A DNA stretch of 64,000 nucleotides, taken from Gemmatimonas sp. (lineage in GTDB: Bacteria; Gemmatimonadota; Gemmatimonadetes; Gemmatimonadales; Gemmatimonadaceae). Of the stretch, positions 17,258-26,525 are shown in pieces. Location: NCBI RefSeq assembly GCF_021298855.1, contig NZ_JAJTHI010000020.1, forward strand, positions 62,001-126,000, given 5' to 3'. Both the position numbers and the translations under genes were made by a program. The notes beneath the pieces are model-generated. The model ran no database searches and was not told the origin of the DNA. It was given only the letters and a program-made list of their open reading frames with translations. Numbering within the stretch: position 1 is the first letter of the stretch; the number at the start of each line of letters is the position of its first letter.

Positions 17258-17862
17258 GATGACCTCGGCATGCGGCGGCTGCCGCGAGCCGCCTGCGCCC
17301 CCAACGCCCACTCGCGACCGCGTTCGGCAATCACCGCCGCGAGCAAACGTCGGCCGCGGGACATCCGACTCATGATGGTGCCGATCGGGGCACCCACCGT
17401 GTCGGCAATCTCGGCGTAGGTGAAGCCTTCGATGTCGTGCAACTCGACGGCGATGGCGAAGTCGTCCGGGATGGCCCCAAGGGCCGCCCGCAGCACCTCG
17501 CGATCGAGGCGCGTGATCAGCTCGTCGAACACGGACTCGCCGCTGCTGGCCACCAGCGACTCGTGGACATCGTCGAGTCGCGAGATGGGCAACAGGCGGG
17601 CACGGCGGGTCTGGCGCTCGGCCGATTCACTCAGCACCGAACGCAGGATGCGATAGAGCCAGGCGCGCACACTGCCGGGATCCCGCAATTCGTCGAACGC
17701 GGCCCACGCCTTCACGCAGGTGTCCTGCACCGCGTCCTCGGCATCCACCAGCGTGGCAGTGCGACGCGCCGCAAAGCCCAACAAACGGTCGAGGTGCGGG
17801 AGGACGAGGGCCTCGTACGCCCGCTGGCGGTCGTCGATCGTGACGTGGAGTGGCGTGGGCAT
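17254..17862 (-). CDS. ECF-family RNA polymerase sigma factor
   Basis: A 202-residue sigma factor. Region 2 (about 15-80) shows DAEDAVQDTCVKAWAAF and DPGSVRAWLYRILRSVL; region 4 (about 120-180) shows IPDDFAIAVELHDIEGFTYAEIADTVGAPIGTIMSRMSRGRRLL, a classical helix-turn-helix binding the -35 element. Regions 1.1 and 3 are absent, as expected of ECF sigmas. The ATG at 17862 gives normal length; upstream in-frame codons would run into the divergent aminopeptidase gene. It heads the block sigma, anti-sigma, porin-like, cupredoxin, pseudokinase. Confidence 0.92.
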   Translation of the reverse strand: MPTPLHVTIDDRQRAYEALVLPHLDRLLGFAARRTATLVDAEDAVQDTCVKAWAAFDELRDPGSVRAWLYRILRSVLSESAERQTRRARLLPISRLDDVHESLVASSGESVFDELITRLDREVLRAALGAIPDDFAIAVELHDIEGFTYAEIADTVGAPIGTIMSRMSRGRRLLAAVIAERGREWALGAQAARGSRRMPRSS

Positions 17863-17962
17863 GCCGTGGGAGAGGGACCGAGGGGCAAAAGTATTCCTGG
17901 CGTCCTCCCGTGGCGAGGATACGCGCTTTACACCGGCCGACCGGGGGCCGCAGTTTGGGCCC
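17863..17962. promoter_or_regulatory. divergent promoter region, sigma factor versus M1 aminopeptidase
   Basis: 100 bases between two divergent starts. On the minus strand GGAATAC (17891-17897) resembles an ECF -35 element, and its complement GTATTCC could act as part of a plus-strand promoter. No downstream -10 of convincing quality is visible for either, so autoregulation is only a possibility. Confidence 0.3.
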
Positions 17963-20608
17963 ATGACCGTCATCCTGCGCTTCCTCGCCGCCGCCCTCGC
18001 CGGGGCCCTGCTCGCCCCTGCAGTTCGCGCCCAGTCCCACCCCGGCGGTGCCCTCACCGGCCCGGGCGTATCGGTCAGGTTGGCCGAACAGCGCCGTGCG
18101 CTGCTTCGCGATGTCCGCTACGATCTCCGGTTGACGGTCAGCGATGGGGACACGGCGTCCGGCCGGGTCACGGTCCACTTCACGACGCGTCGGCGAGGGG
18201 CGGTCATCCTCGATTTCCGCGGCCTGAGCCTCGGCGACGCCCAGGTGAACGGCGCCGTCTGGCGCGACGCGCCCCTGGCATGGAACCGGCACCATCTCAC
18301 GGTACCCGCGTCGCTGGTGCGGCTGGGACGCAACACGGTGGCACTTTCTTTTTCCACCCCCGTCGCCAGTGCCGGTGCGGCCATCATCCGCACGCGCGAT
18401 GCGTCGGACAGCAGCACCTATCTGTACACGCTGCTCGTGCCCTCCGACGCGCACCTGCTCTTCCCCAGCTTCGACCAGCCCGACCTCAAGGCACGGCTCA
18501 CCCTGCAGCTCACCACGCCGGCGGCGTGGACGGCGCTGGCCAATGGCGCGCTGGTGCGCCGGGACCGTGGGGCCACGGGCGTGACCCATGTCTTTGCCCC
18601 CACGCAGCCGCTGAGCACGTACCTCATGGCGTTTGCCGCCGGCCCCTGGCAGCGCTTCACCCGAACCGAGGTCATTGCGCCGGGGGCCGCAGCAGTGCCG
18701 ACGTCGCTGTACGTGCGTCGCTCACGGGCGGCCGAGGCGGAAGCGGACACCCTGCTGGCCATGAATGCGCGTGCGCTGCGTTGGCTGGGACAGTACTTCG
18801 GGGTGCCCTATGCCTTCGACAAGTACGACGCCCTGCTGGCCCCGGCGTTTCCGTTCGGCGGCATGGAGCATCCCGGGGCCGTGTTCTACAACGAGGAGAG
18901 CTTCATCTACCGGGAGCGTCCCACCACGTCGCAGCTGTTGGGGCGGCAGGCCACGACGTTTCACGAAGTGGCCCACCAGTGGTTCGGCGACTACGTGACG
19001 ATGCGCTGGTTCGATGACCTCTGGCTCAAGGAGGGGTTTGCCACGTTCATGGCCGCGCGCATGCAGGCCGACCTGGAACCGACGTCGAACGCGTGGAAGA
19101 CGTTCTACCTGCGCAACAAGCCGACCGCGTACGGCACCGACGCCACGGCGGGGACGACGCCGGTGTGGCAGGCGCTGGGCAACCTGGATCAGGCCAAGAG
19201 CAACTACGGGCCCATCGTGTACAACAAGGCGCCGGCGGTGCTGCGGCAGCTCGAGTACCTGGTGGGCGAACGGGCCTTTCAGCGCGGCGTGCAGCAGTTC
19301 CTGCGCCGCCACGCCTACGGGAATGCGACGTGGCCGGCGTTGCTGCAGGCCATTGGCGGCGCCGCCGGGCGTGACCTGGGTGAGTGGGGGCGGCAGTGGA
19401 TGCTGCGTCCCGGCATGCCGGTCATCACGCAGCAGCTCGAGGTGCGCGGCGGCCGGATCACGCGCTTGCGGCTGGTGCAGCGCGCAGCGCAACCGGCGCT
19501 GAGTGGTCCCGGTGGCTGGCCACTCAAGGTGCAGGTTCGCCTGCATTACGCCGATGCGCCGGCGGTGCACCTGCCGGTGGAGTTGCGCGGCGCGAGCACC
19601 GAGGTGACGGCGGCGATCGGGCGCCCGGCCCCGGCGTTCGTGTTCGCGAATGAGGGCGATTACGGGTACGCCATCGTGCTCCCCGACAGCGCGAGCGTGA
19701 CGTGGATGGAACAGCATATCGCGGACGTGTCCGACGATTTCCTGCGCGCCATGCTGTGGGGGGCGTTGTGGGACCTCGTGCGGGAAGGCGAGCTCTCCCC
19801 GGAGCGTTTTGCGCGCCTGGCCATGCGGGCCCTGCCGGGGGAACGCGACGAACAGCTCGCGGGGTCGCTCGTGGGACGTCTTGTCACCAGTGTGACGCGG
19901 TATGCGGCGCCCTCGCTCCGGGCCTCGCTCCAGCCGGCGGTGGAGCGGCAGCTGCTGGCGGGGGCGCTCGACACCGGCCGCAGCTATGGCACGCGCAAGA
20001 GTCATCTGGATGCCTTTATCGGCATGGCGCAGCGGGACGGTGCGCTGCAGCAGCTGCGCCAGTGGTTGGCGAGCGACAGCGCGGCGGGGCTGGTGCTGCG
20101 CGCCCCGACGCGATGGGCCATGGTGACGCGATTGGTCGCGAGTGGCAGCCCGGACGCCGATTCGCTGCTCGCGGCGGAACGGGGGCGCGATGGCACCACC
20201 GAAGGGCAGCGGCTGGCGTTCGTGGCGGGCGCCGCGGCCCCGGACAGCGCGACCAAGCAGCAGTACTTCGACCGCTGGTTCCGGGACGGGTCGCTGAACG
20301 AGGAGTGGGTGACCTCGAGCCTGCGCGCCTTTCACGAGGGGGAGCAGCAGCGGCTCACCCGGCGCTACCTGGTGCCGGCGCTGGATACGCTGCGGTGGAT
20401 CCAGGGGAATCGCCGCATCTTTTTTTTGGGAAGCTGGCTCGCGTCCACTCTGGGCGGGCAGAGCGAGCGGGAGGCGCTGGCGATCGTGGACGGCTGGCTG
20501 GCGCGGGCCCCCGGGCTGCCGACCGACCTGCGCCAGAAGGTGCTGCAGGCGCGTGACGAGCTGGAGCGTACGGTGCGCATCCGCGGGCGGTACGGCGACG
20601 CGGGGTAA
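17963..20608 (+). CDS. secreted M1-family zinc aminopeptidase
   Basis: An 881-residue metallopeptidase removing N-terminal residues from peptides. Signal peptide 1-24 (cleavage after VRAQ). The exopeptidase motif appears as GGMEHPG near 300; the zinc site is HEVAHQW with H334, E335, H338 and E357 (HExxH-x18-E). The C-terminal half is a helical ERAP1-like domain. The signal peptide places it in the periplasm or outside, unlike cytoplasmic PepN. I chose the ATG at 17963 because it begins the signal peptide; the frame continues upstream over the sigma gene. It precedes the SusC/SusD pair, so it may supply peptides for uptake (inference). Confidence 0.93.
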   Translation: MTVILRFLAAALAGALLAPAVRAQSHPGGALTGPGVSVRLAEQRRALLRDVRYDLRLTVSDGDTASGRVTVHFTTRRRGAVILDFRGLSLGDAQVNGAVWRDAPLAWNRHHLTVPASLVRLGRNTVALSFSTPVASAGAAIIRTRDASDSSTYLYTLLVPSDAHLLFPSFDQPDLKARLTLQLTTPAAWTALANGALVRRDRGATGVTHVFAPTQPLSTYLMAFAAGPWQRFTRTEVIAPGAAAVPTSLYVRRSRAAEAEADTLLAMNARALRWLGQYFGVPYAFDKYDALLAPAFPFGGMEHPGAVFYNEESFIYRERPTTSQLLGRQATTFHEVAHQWFGDYVTMRWFDDLWLKEGFATFMAARMQADLEPTSNAWKTFYLRNKPTAYGTDATAGTTPVWQALGNLDQAKSNYGPIVYNKAPAVLRQLEYLVGERAFQRGVQQFLRRHAYGNATWPALLQAIGGAAGRDLGEWGRQWMLRPGMPVITQQLEVRGGRITRLRLVQRAAQPALSGPGGWPLKVQVRLHYADAPAVHLPVELRGASTEVTAAIGRPAPAFVFANEGDYGYAIVLPDSASVTWMEQHIADVSDDFLRAMLWGALWDLVREGELSPERFARLAMRALPGERDEQLAGSLVGRLVTSVTRYAAPSLRASLQPAVERQLLAGALDTGRSYGTRKSHLDAFIGMAQRDGALQQLRQWLASDSAAGLVLRAPTRWAMVTRLVASGSPDADSLLAAERGRDGTTEGQRLAFVAGAAAPDSATKQQYFDRWFRDGSLNEEWVTSSLRAFHEGEQQRLTRRYLVPALDTLRWIQGNRRIFFLGSWLASTLGGQSEREALAIVDGWLARAPGLPTDLRQKVLQARDELERTVRIRGRYGDAG

Positions 20609-20875
20609 CGGGGCACCGCTGACGGCCCGAAAAGTCGGATAACCTGGTCGTATCCGGAGGTGGCCGTTGGTTGTGAAACGGCTCCGTCACATCTGGCGGG
20701 ATTCGTTTTGGGCGGTAGCTTCGCGATGTCCCATTCCCCAACCGTCCAATCACCCCGCGATGCCTTTCGTCTGCCGCAGGTCCGTGATCGCTGGTCACGA
20801 CATTCCCCGAGCCGTCCGTCCGTGTCTGGTCGGACGTTCGCGTTCCGTCCGATTCCCCTCCATCGGAGGCCGTTC
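20609..20875 (+). other. intergenic leader of the SusC/SusD operon
   Basis: 267 bases between the aminopeptidase stop and the SusC-like start. It contains a 6-bp inverted repeat CGGATA/TATCCG (20636-20656), too weak for a confident terminator. It ends with GGAGG at 20865-20869, six bases before the ATG, a strong ribosome site that decides the SusC start. No clear -35/-10 pair is visible. Confidence 0.45.
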
Positions 20876-23800
20876 ATGAGCAGGTTGCAGAGACTCCTGG
20901 CGGCGGTGGCACTCGTTGCCGCCGTGCCCTTCAGCGCCCACGCGCAAACCCGTGACGTGACCGGCAAGGTCACCATGACGGGGACCGGTACCCCCCTGCC
21001 CGATATCACGGTTGGCATCGTCGGCCAACAGGTGGGTGTGCGCACGAACGAACGCGGCGAATACCGGATTCGTGTGGCGCAGGGTGAGGTCAGCCTGCTG
21101 GCGCGTGGCCTCGGCTACAAGCGTCAGACCATTCGTCTGGCTGCCAACGAGAATACGGCAAACTTCACGCTCGAGAAGGACGTCCTCCAACTGGAAGGTG
21201 TGACGGTCACGGGTGCGGCCACCACGACCGATCGGCGCGTGGCGGCCACGGCGGTGGCCACGGTGAACGCGGCCGAACTGAACCGGGTGCCCGCCCGCTC
21301 GCTTGAAGGCAACCTGGCCGGCAAGGTGGCCGGCGCCCGCATCTCCGACAACAGCGGCGCGCCGGGTGGTGGTGCGCAGATCCAGATCCGCGGCGCCACG
21401 TCGGTGCTCGGGCAGGGTGACCCGCTGTACGTGGTGGACGGTGTGATCATCTCGAACGCCGGCATTTCGTCGGGCGCCTCGGCGATCACGCGCGCGGGTG
21501 GCACGACGGGGTCGAATCAGGACCAGGTGGTGAACCGTCTGGCCGATCTCAATCCGAACGACATCGAGAACATCGAAGTGCTGAAGTCGGCGGCGGCGAC
21601 GGCCATTTATGGCTCGCGCGCCACGAACGGCGTGGTGGTGATCACCACCAAGAAGGGTGCCTCCGGGCAGACCCGCTGGAACGTGACCCAGCGTGTGGGT
21701 ACGCAGCAGCTGATGCGCTCCCTCGGCCATCGTCAGTATGCGACGCTCAACGATGTGCTGCCGTGGGTGGACGGCCCGGTGGGCGCAGCCGCGGCGCGCG
21801 AAGTGTGCACGCCGAACTGCACCAACTACGACTGGCAGGGTGAGCTGTACGGCCGTACCGATCCGTCGTACGAAACGCTGCTGTCGGCCTCGGGCGGCGC
21901 GGGGAACACGCGTTACTTCGCGTCGCTGAACGATCGTCAGGAGTCGGGCATCATGATCAACACCGGCGCGCGCCGCACCGGTGGTCGCATCAACCTCGAC
22001 CAGACGATCAACAGCAAGCTGACCGCCAGCATGGGGCTCGACGTCACGCGCAACTTCCTGCAGCGCGGCATCGGCAACAACAACAACGCGGGCGTGAGCC
22101 CCACGTACACGTTCGGCTACACGCCGGCGATCGTGGACCTCAATCGCCGCCTCGAGAACGGCCGCTACCCGATCATGCCGTTCGACGGTGGTGGGGCGGG
22201 CACGGCGAACCCGTTCGAGGTGCTGCGGGCGATCCAGAGTGACGAAACGGTCTTCCGTCAGGCGGGCAACCTGCGCCTCAACTACTCGGCGCTCTCGACG
22301 GCCCGTCACAGTGTGCAGATCACGTCGCTCATGGGCTTCGACCGCTTCCAGCAGGAAGGCGTGCAATACTCGCCGAACTTCCTGCAGTTCGAGCCGGCCG
22401 ACGGTTTCCTCGGCACGGCCGGCCAGAACAACGTGTCCAGCCTCCAGACCAACTCGGGGCTCAACGCCGTGTGGACGTGGACGCCGGGGTCGAGCTGGCT
22501 GACGTCGCTCACGACCTCGGTGGGTGGTACGTACGAGCGCCAGAAGCAGGAAGTCTACCGCATTCGCGGCCGCGGCCTGCTGCCCACGCGCCGCACGGCG
22601 GCGGGCGCGCAGGACATCGCGACGGAAGACACGCGCACGGAGTTCCGCGACCAGTCGTACTACATCAACGAACAGGCGCTCTTCTTCGACGAAAAGCTGG
22701 CGCTCAATGCCGGCTTCCGCGCCGACCGTTCCAGCGCGAACGGCGACCGGGAGCGGTACTACATTTTCCCGAAGTACTCCGGTTCATACCGGTTCGTGAA
22801 TCCGATCACCGACAAGATCGACGAGATCAAGCTGCGCGGCGCCTGGGGTCAGTCGGGGAACCGCCCCCGCTACGGCGATCGTGACCTGCTGTATGCCGAC
22901 GGTGGCCTCATTGGCGGGCAGGGCTCGCTGGTGTCGGCGGGTCTGATCGGCAACACGGCCATCCGTCCGGAAGTGATGAACGAGCTGGAGTTCGGTTTCG
23001 ACGCTTCGTTCCTCAAGTCGCGCCTGGCCTTCGAGTTCACGCGCTACCAGCGCAAGATCACCGACCTGCTGCTCACCTTCCCGCTCGCGCCGTCGTCGGG
23101 CCTCGGGAACCAGATCATCAACGGCGGCCAGCTGTCCGTGCTCGGCAACGAAGCGGTGGTGTCACTCATTCCGATCCGCAAGGGCAAGTTCGAGTGGGCG
23201 AGCCGCATCATCTACAACGCCAACGTGCAGTACACGAACGACATTCCAGTGCCGGCCTTCCCGGTGCCGGGTTCGTTCGGCGCGGCCTACGGCCGCAACC
23301 GCATCACGGCGAACACCCGCTCCACGTACATCTGGTCGAACGCGCCGCTCCGCCTCAACCCCACGACGGGGGCGCGGACCGTGGCCGACACGATCACGTA
23401 CGACAGCAATCCGATCCACATCACCACGTTCAACAACGACTTCACGTTCGGCCGCTTCACGGTGTCAGCGCTGCTCGACTGGCGTGCCGGCGGTGCGGTG
23501 TCGAACATGACGAACAACTTGTGGGACGAAGGCGGCAACTCCCGTGACTTCGACGCCCCGGCCCCGGCCCGCATCATCGAGGCCACGGCCAACCAGCCCG
23601 GGTCGGCCGATTGCGGGACGCGCACGCTTGGTGCCTGCCGGGCCTTCACGTTCAACGGCGGCGATACGCGGCCGTACATGCAGAACGGGTCGTACGTGAA
23701 GCTTCGCGAAATCACGCTCAATTACGACGCGCCGGAGTCGTGGGCCAAGAAGGTGCCGGGTGCCCGCTCGCTGCGCTTCAACGTGAGCGGCCGCAACCTC

Positions 23801-23935
23801 ATGATGTGGACCGACTACTGGGGCTTCGACCCCGAGTTCAACAACTTCGGCAACGTGAACTTCAACCGGTTCATCGACCTGGCGCCGTTCCCGCCCAGCC
23901 GGCAGTTCTTCCTCAGCGTCGATCTGGGGTTCTAA
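20876..23935 (+). CDS. SusC/RagA-type TonB-dependent outer-membrane transporter
   Basis: A 1019-residue transporter. Signal peptide 1-23 (SAHAQ); carboxypeptidase-like regulatory domain about 24-105 (VTGKVTMTGTGTPLPDITVGI); plug domain about 110-240 with LEGNLAGKVAGARI, IQIRGATSVLGQGDPLYVVDGV, the SusC-specific IEVLKSAAATAIYGSRATNGVVVITTKKG; then the barrel to a terminal FFLSVDLGF ending in Phe. Together with SusD it forms a TonB-powered uptake unit for oligomeric substrates such as glycans or peptides. No glycosidase is nearby, so substrate is unknown; the upstream secreted aminopeptidase hints at peptides. Confidence 0.93.
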   Translation: MSRLQRLLAAVALVAAVPFSAHAQTRDVTGKVTMTGTGTPLPDITVGIVGQQVGVRTNERGEYRIRVAQGEVSLLARGLGYKRQTIRLAANENTANFTLEKDVLQLEGVTVTGAATTTDRRVAATAVATVNAAELNRVPARSLEGNLAGKVAGARISDNSGAPGGGAQIQIRGATSVLGQGDPLYVVDGVIISNAGISSGASAITRAGGTTGSNQDQVVNRLADLNPNDIENIEVLKSAAATAIYGSRATNGVVVITTKKGASGQTRWNVTQRVGTQQLMRSLGHRQYATLNDVLPWVDGPVGAAAAREVCTPNCTNYDWQGELYGRTDPSYETLLSASGGAGNTRYFASLNDRQESGIMINTGARRTGGRINLDQTINSKLTASMGLDVTRNFLQRGIGNNNNAGVSPTYTFGYTPAIVDLNRRLENGRYPIMPFDGGGAGTANPFEVLRAIQSDETVFRQAGNLRLNYSALSTARHSVQITSLMGFDRFQQEGVQYSPNFLQFEPADGFLGTAGQNNVSSLQTNSGLNAVWTWTPGSSWLTSLTTSVGGTYERQKQEVYRIRGRGLLPTRRTAAGAQDIATEDTRTEFRDQSYYINEQALFFDEKLALNAGFRADRSSANGDRERYYIFPKYSGSYRFVNPITDKIDEIKLRGAWGQSGNRPRYGDRDLLYADGGLIGGQGSLVSAGLIGNTAIRPEVMNELEFGFDASFLKSRLAFEFTRYQRKITDLLLTFPLAPSSGLGNQIINGGQLSVLGNEAVVSLIPIRKGKFEWASRIIYNANVQYTNDIPVPAFPVPGSFGAAYGRNRITANTRSTYIWSNAPLRLNPTTGARTVADTITYDSNPIHITTFNNDFTFGRFTVSALLDWRAGGAVSNMTNNLWDEGGNSRDFDAPAPARIIEATANQPGSADCGTRTLGACRAFTFNGGDTRPYMQNGSYVKLREITLNYDAPESWAKKVPGARSLRFNVSGRNLMMWTDYWGFDPEFNNFGNVNFNRFIDLAPFPPSRQFFLSVDLGF

Positions 23936-23938
23936 GCC

Positions 23939-25399
23939 ATGTCGACTTCATTCACCAAGAGCGCATCGCGCATGAGCACCACTTCCCTGCGCGCCGTGGG
24001 CGCGCTGTCGCTGGCTTCCCTCACGCTGACCGCGTGCAGCCGGGACACGCTGGAAATCACGAACCCGAATACCCCGTCCATCGCTGGTGCCAGCGCCGAC
24101 CCGCAGGCGCTGCAGTTGCTGGCCACCGGCCTGCTGCGGCAGAACCGCAACAGCCGCGGCGGGTTCATCACCGAGACGGGGCGCTTCGGACGCGAGGCGT
24201 ACGTGTACACGCCGCAGGAAGGGCGCAACACGTCGGCCTACCTCATCGGCATCTCGGGGCAGAACCGCCTCGACCCGGCCGGCTTCGCGGTAGGGAGCTG
24301 GGGCGGCCCCTACGGCAACCTGCGTGACATCTTCAACTTCAAGAACACGGTCACGGCCTCCACGCTGTCTGAGACCGAGAAGCGCGCCGCGTTGGGCTTT
24401 GCCCGGACCATGGAGGCGATGGAACTGCTCACGGTCATCTCTACCCGTGACACCATCGGCGCCGTGGTACAGATCAACGCAGACGCTGCGGTGCTGGCGC
24501 CGTTCGTCTCGCGTGATTCCACGTACCGCTACATCCTGAACACGTTCGACGCCGCGGTGACCGACCTCACGGCGGGTGGGAACGCCTTCCCGTTCGCCCT
24601 GCACTCGGGCTACGCGGGCTTCAACACGCCGGCCACGTTCGTGCGTTTCAACCGGGCCATGGCTGCTCGCGCGGCCGCGTACCACGCCACCTCGGGCGGC
24701 GGCACGGCAGCGTGGACGCGCGCTCGACAGGCGCTCGATGCGTCGTTCATCAACATCACGGCCAACAACGCGGCCGCGTACAACGTGGGGGTCTCTCTCC
24801 CCTACTCCGCCGCGCCGGACGTGACCAACCCGCTTGCGGCGGCAACGAACACGGACTTGTACGCGCACATGTCCATCGATGCCGACGCGCCGCTCAAGCC
24901 CGACGGCACGAAGGACAACCGTTTCCTGGCCAAGATCGGTCCGCGTCCGCCGCGCGGTGCCCCGGCAGGACTGGGCATTTCGTCGTCGCTCGGCTTCCAG
25001 ATCTATCCCGCGATCAACAGCTCGATTCCGATCATCCGCAACGAGGAGCTCATTCTCCTGCGGGCCGAAATCCTGCTGGCGACTGGTGACAAGGCGGGGG
25101 CGATCGCGATGATCAACAACATCCGCGTGAACTCGGGCGGCCTGGCGCCGACGACGCTGACGGCGAGCTCGCCGGATGCCGACATCATCACCGAGATCCT
25201 CGTGCAGAAGCGCTACTCGCTGCTGCTCGAGGGGCACCGCTGGATCGACATGCGCCGGTACGGGCGTCTGGACCAGCTGCCGCGTGACATTACGACCGGC
25301 GTAAACGCGCACTTCGTGGCGCGTGTGCAGCCGCTGCCGCAGGCCGAGTGCCTGCAGCGTATTGGTCAGACGGGTCCGCTCGCTGGCCCCGGGTGCTGA
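23939..25399 (+). CDS. SusD/RagB-family substrate-binding lipoprotein
   Basis: A 486-residue surface lipoprotein; lipobox LTLTAC (acceptor about C33), then helical TPR-like SusD fold. Diagnostic parts: ITNPNTPSIAGASADPQALQLLATGLLRQNRNS near the start, LILLRAEILLATGDKAGAIAMINNIRV near 365-391, and the C-terminal KRYSLLLEGHRWIDMRRYGRL motif near 420-440. It caps the SusC barrel and captures substrate. It starts 3 bases after the SusC stop. An internal ATG (residue 12) could be the true start, shortening the n-region. Confidence 0.92.
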   Translation: MSTSFTKSASRMSTTSLRAVGALSLASLTLTACSRDTLEITNPNTPSIAGASADPQALQLLATGLLRQNRNSRGGFITETGRFGREAYVYTPQEGRNTSAYLIGISGQNRLDPAGFAVGSWGGPYGNLRDIFNFKNTVTASTLSETEKRAALGFARTMEAMELLTVISTRDTIGAVVQINADAAVLAPFVSRDSTYRYILNTFDAAVTDLTAGGNAFPFALHSGYAGFNTPATFVRFNRAMAARAAAYHATSGGGTAAWTRARQALDASFINITANNAAAYNVGVSLPYSAAPDVTNPLAAATNTDLYAHMSIDADAPLKPDGTKDNRFLAKIGPRPPRGAPAGLGISSSLGFQIYPAINSSIPIIRNEELILLRAEILLATGDKAGAIAMINNIRVNSGGLAPTTLTASSPDADIITEILVQKRYSLLLEGHRWIDMRRYGRLDQLPRDITTGVNAHFVARVQPLPQAECLQRIGQTGPLAGPGC

Positions 25400-25424
25400 C
25401 CATCGCCCGCCGCTGGTGAACAAG

Positions 25425-25461
25425 ACAACGGCCCCGCACACCATGTGTGCGGGGCCGTTGT
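25425..25461 (+). terminator. hairpin terminator after the SusC/SusD operon
   Basis: Perfect 16-bp stem (25425-25440 with 25446-25461) around a 5-base loop, 25 bases beyond the SusD stop. The stem is very GC-rich; no long U-run follows, so it may work with limited U-tract or also serve the opposing transcript. The rest of 25400-25582 holds no gene. Confidence 0.7.
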
Positions 25462-25582
25462 GCGTTGCGCGGTTCGCGTAATGCGGCGCGGCGGGGAACG
25501 GCACCACGGACATCACCAGCGGGATCGCAGAGCGCACGCGCCTGTGCCTACCAGCAGCCTCCCCGATAGCCCCCGATGGCGG

Positions 25583-26461
25583 TCAGTACCCGTCGCGCGT
25601 CCACACGGCCACAACGCCACAGCGACGGTCAACGCCGCTGAACTGCGGGGGCACGGTGGCAGCGCCGGCATACACCTCGATTCCGGCGATCTGCTTGGGT
25701 GGCGGGAGCAGATCGAGATTGAAGTACCGCGGCAAGATGATGCCGTCGAGCAGCACCTGCATGGGGCAGTACTGCTGCTGCTGGTTGCCATCGAACCCAC
25801 CGCCTTCGCGGCGTGAGTACACCTGGGTGCCTCCGAAGGCCTGCGTGGTGTTCACCGACACTTCCACCCCCCGCATGTAGCGGAGGAAGTCGGACGTTTG
25901 CAGCGAAGCGCGGCGCTCGATTTCGGCCTGCGTGATGAACTGCCCCTGCGCCTGCTGTCGTCGACGGTCGAAGTCGACCATGCGCATGGTCAGTCGCTCG
26001 CCGCGTACGCGCACCGTGTCGAGCATGCGATTCGAGCGGGTAAGCGTATATGCGAGGCGCAGCGTGTCGTTCGACGGCACGTCGATGACGCCGGAGGTAG
26101 GCGCGTACCCGATGCGACGCACGACCAGCAGGTACTGGCCGGGTGTGACCTGCACCATGCGGAAACGGCCGTTGGCACCGGTCACGACCCGCGCGCCGGT
26201 CCCGACGATCGTCACATCGGCCGCGTTGAGGGGCACCAGCAACGTGTCCGTCACCGTGCCGTCGATGACGCCGAGCTGGGCGACAGGACCGGCCGCATTG
26301 CGATCGGCCGCCTCACGACGGGCGCGGTCGAGTACGGTCTGCTTTTCCTGAGCGGTGAGCGGGGCTGCAAGGCTCACCGCGCACAGGACGGCAGCCAGTG
26401 CCAGCGGACGGACACGCGCGGCACGGCGCGCCGGAATCGGCGAGGGGAAAGCGGTCAGCAT
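25583..26461 (-). CDS. TonB receptor plug-only protein with carboxypeptidase-like regulatory domain
   Basis: A 292-residue secreted protein: signal peptide (cleavage near LTAQ, about 38), carboxypeptidase-like regulatory domain about 65-140 (GVIDGTVTDTLLVPLNAADV), then a plug-like domain about 150-290 (LRYMRGVEVSVN, VLLDGIILPRYFNLDLLPPPKQIAGIEVYAGAATVPPQF, CGVVAVWTRDGY). This mirrors the first third of a SusC-type receptor but stops where the barrel should begin; the stop is clean, and no barrel frame continues downstream. Two Cys may form a disulfide. It could be a stand-alone periplasmic or surface protein. I see no sign of recent decay. Confidence 0.75.
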   Translation of the reverse strand: MLTAFPSPIPARRAARVRPLALAAVLCAVSLAAPLTAQEKQTVLDRARREAADRNAAGPVAQLGVIDGTVTDTLLVPLNAADVTIVGTGARVVTGANGRFRMVQVTPGQYLLVVRRIGYAPTSGVIDVPSNDTLRLAYTLTRSNRMLDTVRVRGERLTMRMVDFDRRRQQAQGQFITQAEIERRASLQTSDFLRYMRGVEVSVNTTQAFGGTQVYSRREGGGFDGNQQQQYCPMQVLLDGIILPRYFNLDLLPPPKQIAGIEVYAGAATVPPQFSGVDRRCGVVAVWTRDGY

Positions 26462-26525
26462 ACCGGAAAACTACTGGCGCTCCCCGTCGAGGGGGATGGC
26501 GCAGCCACGACGGAACAGCGCCAGG

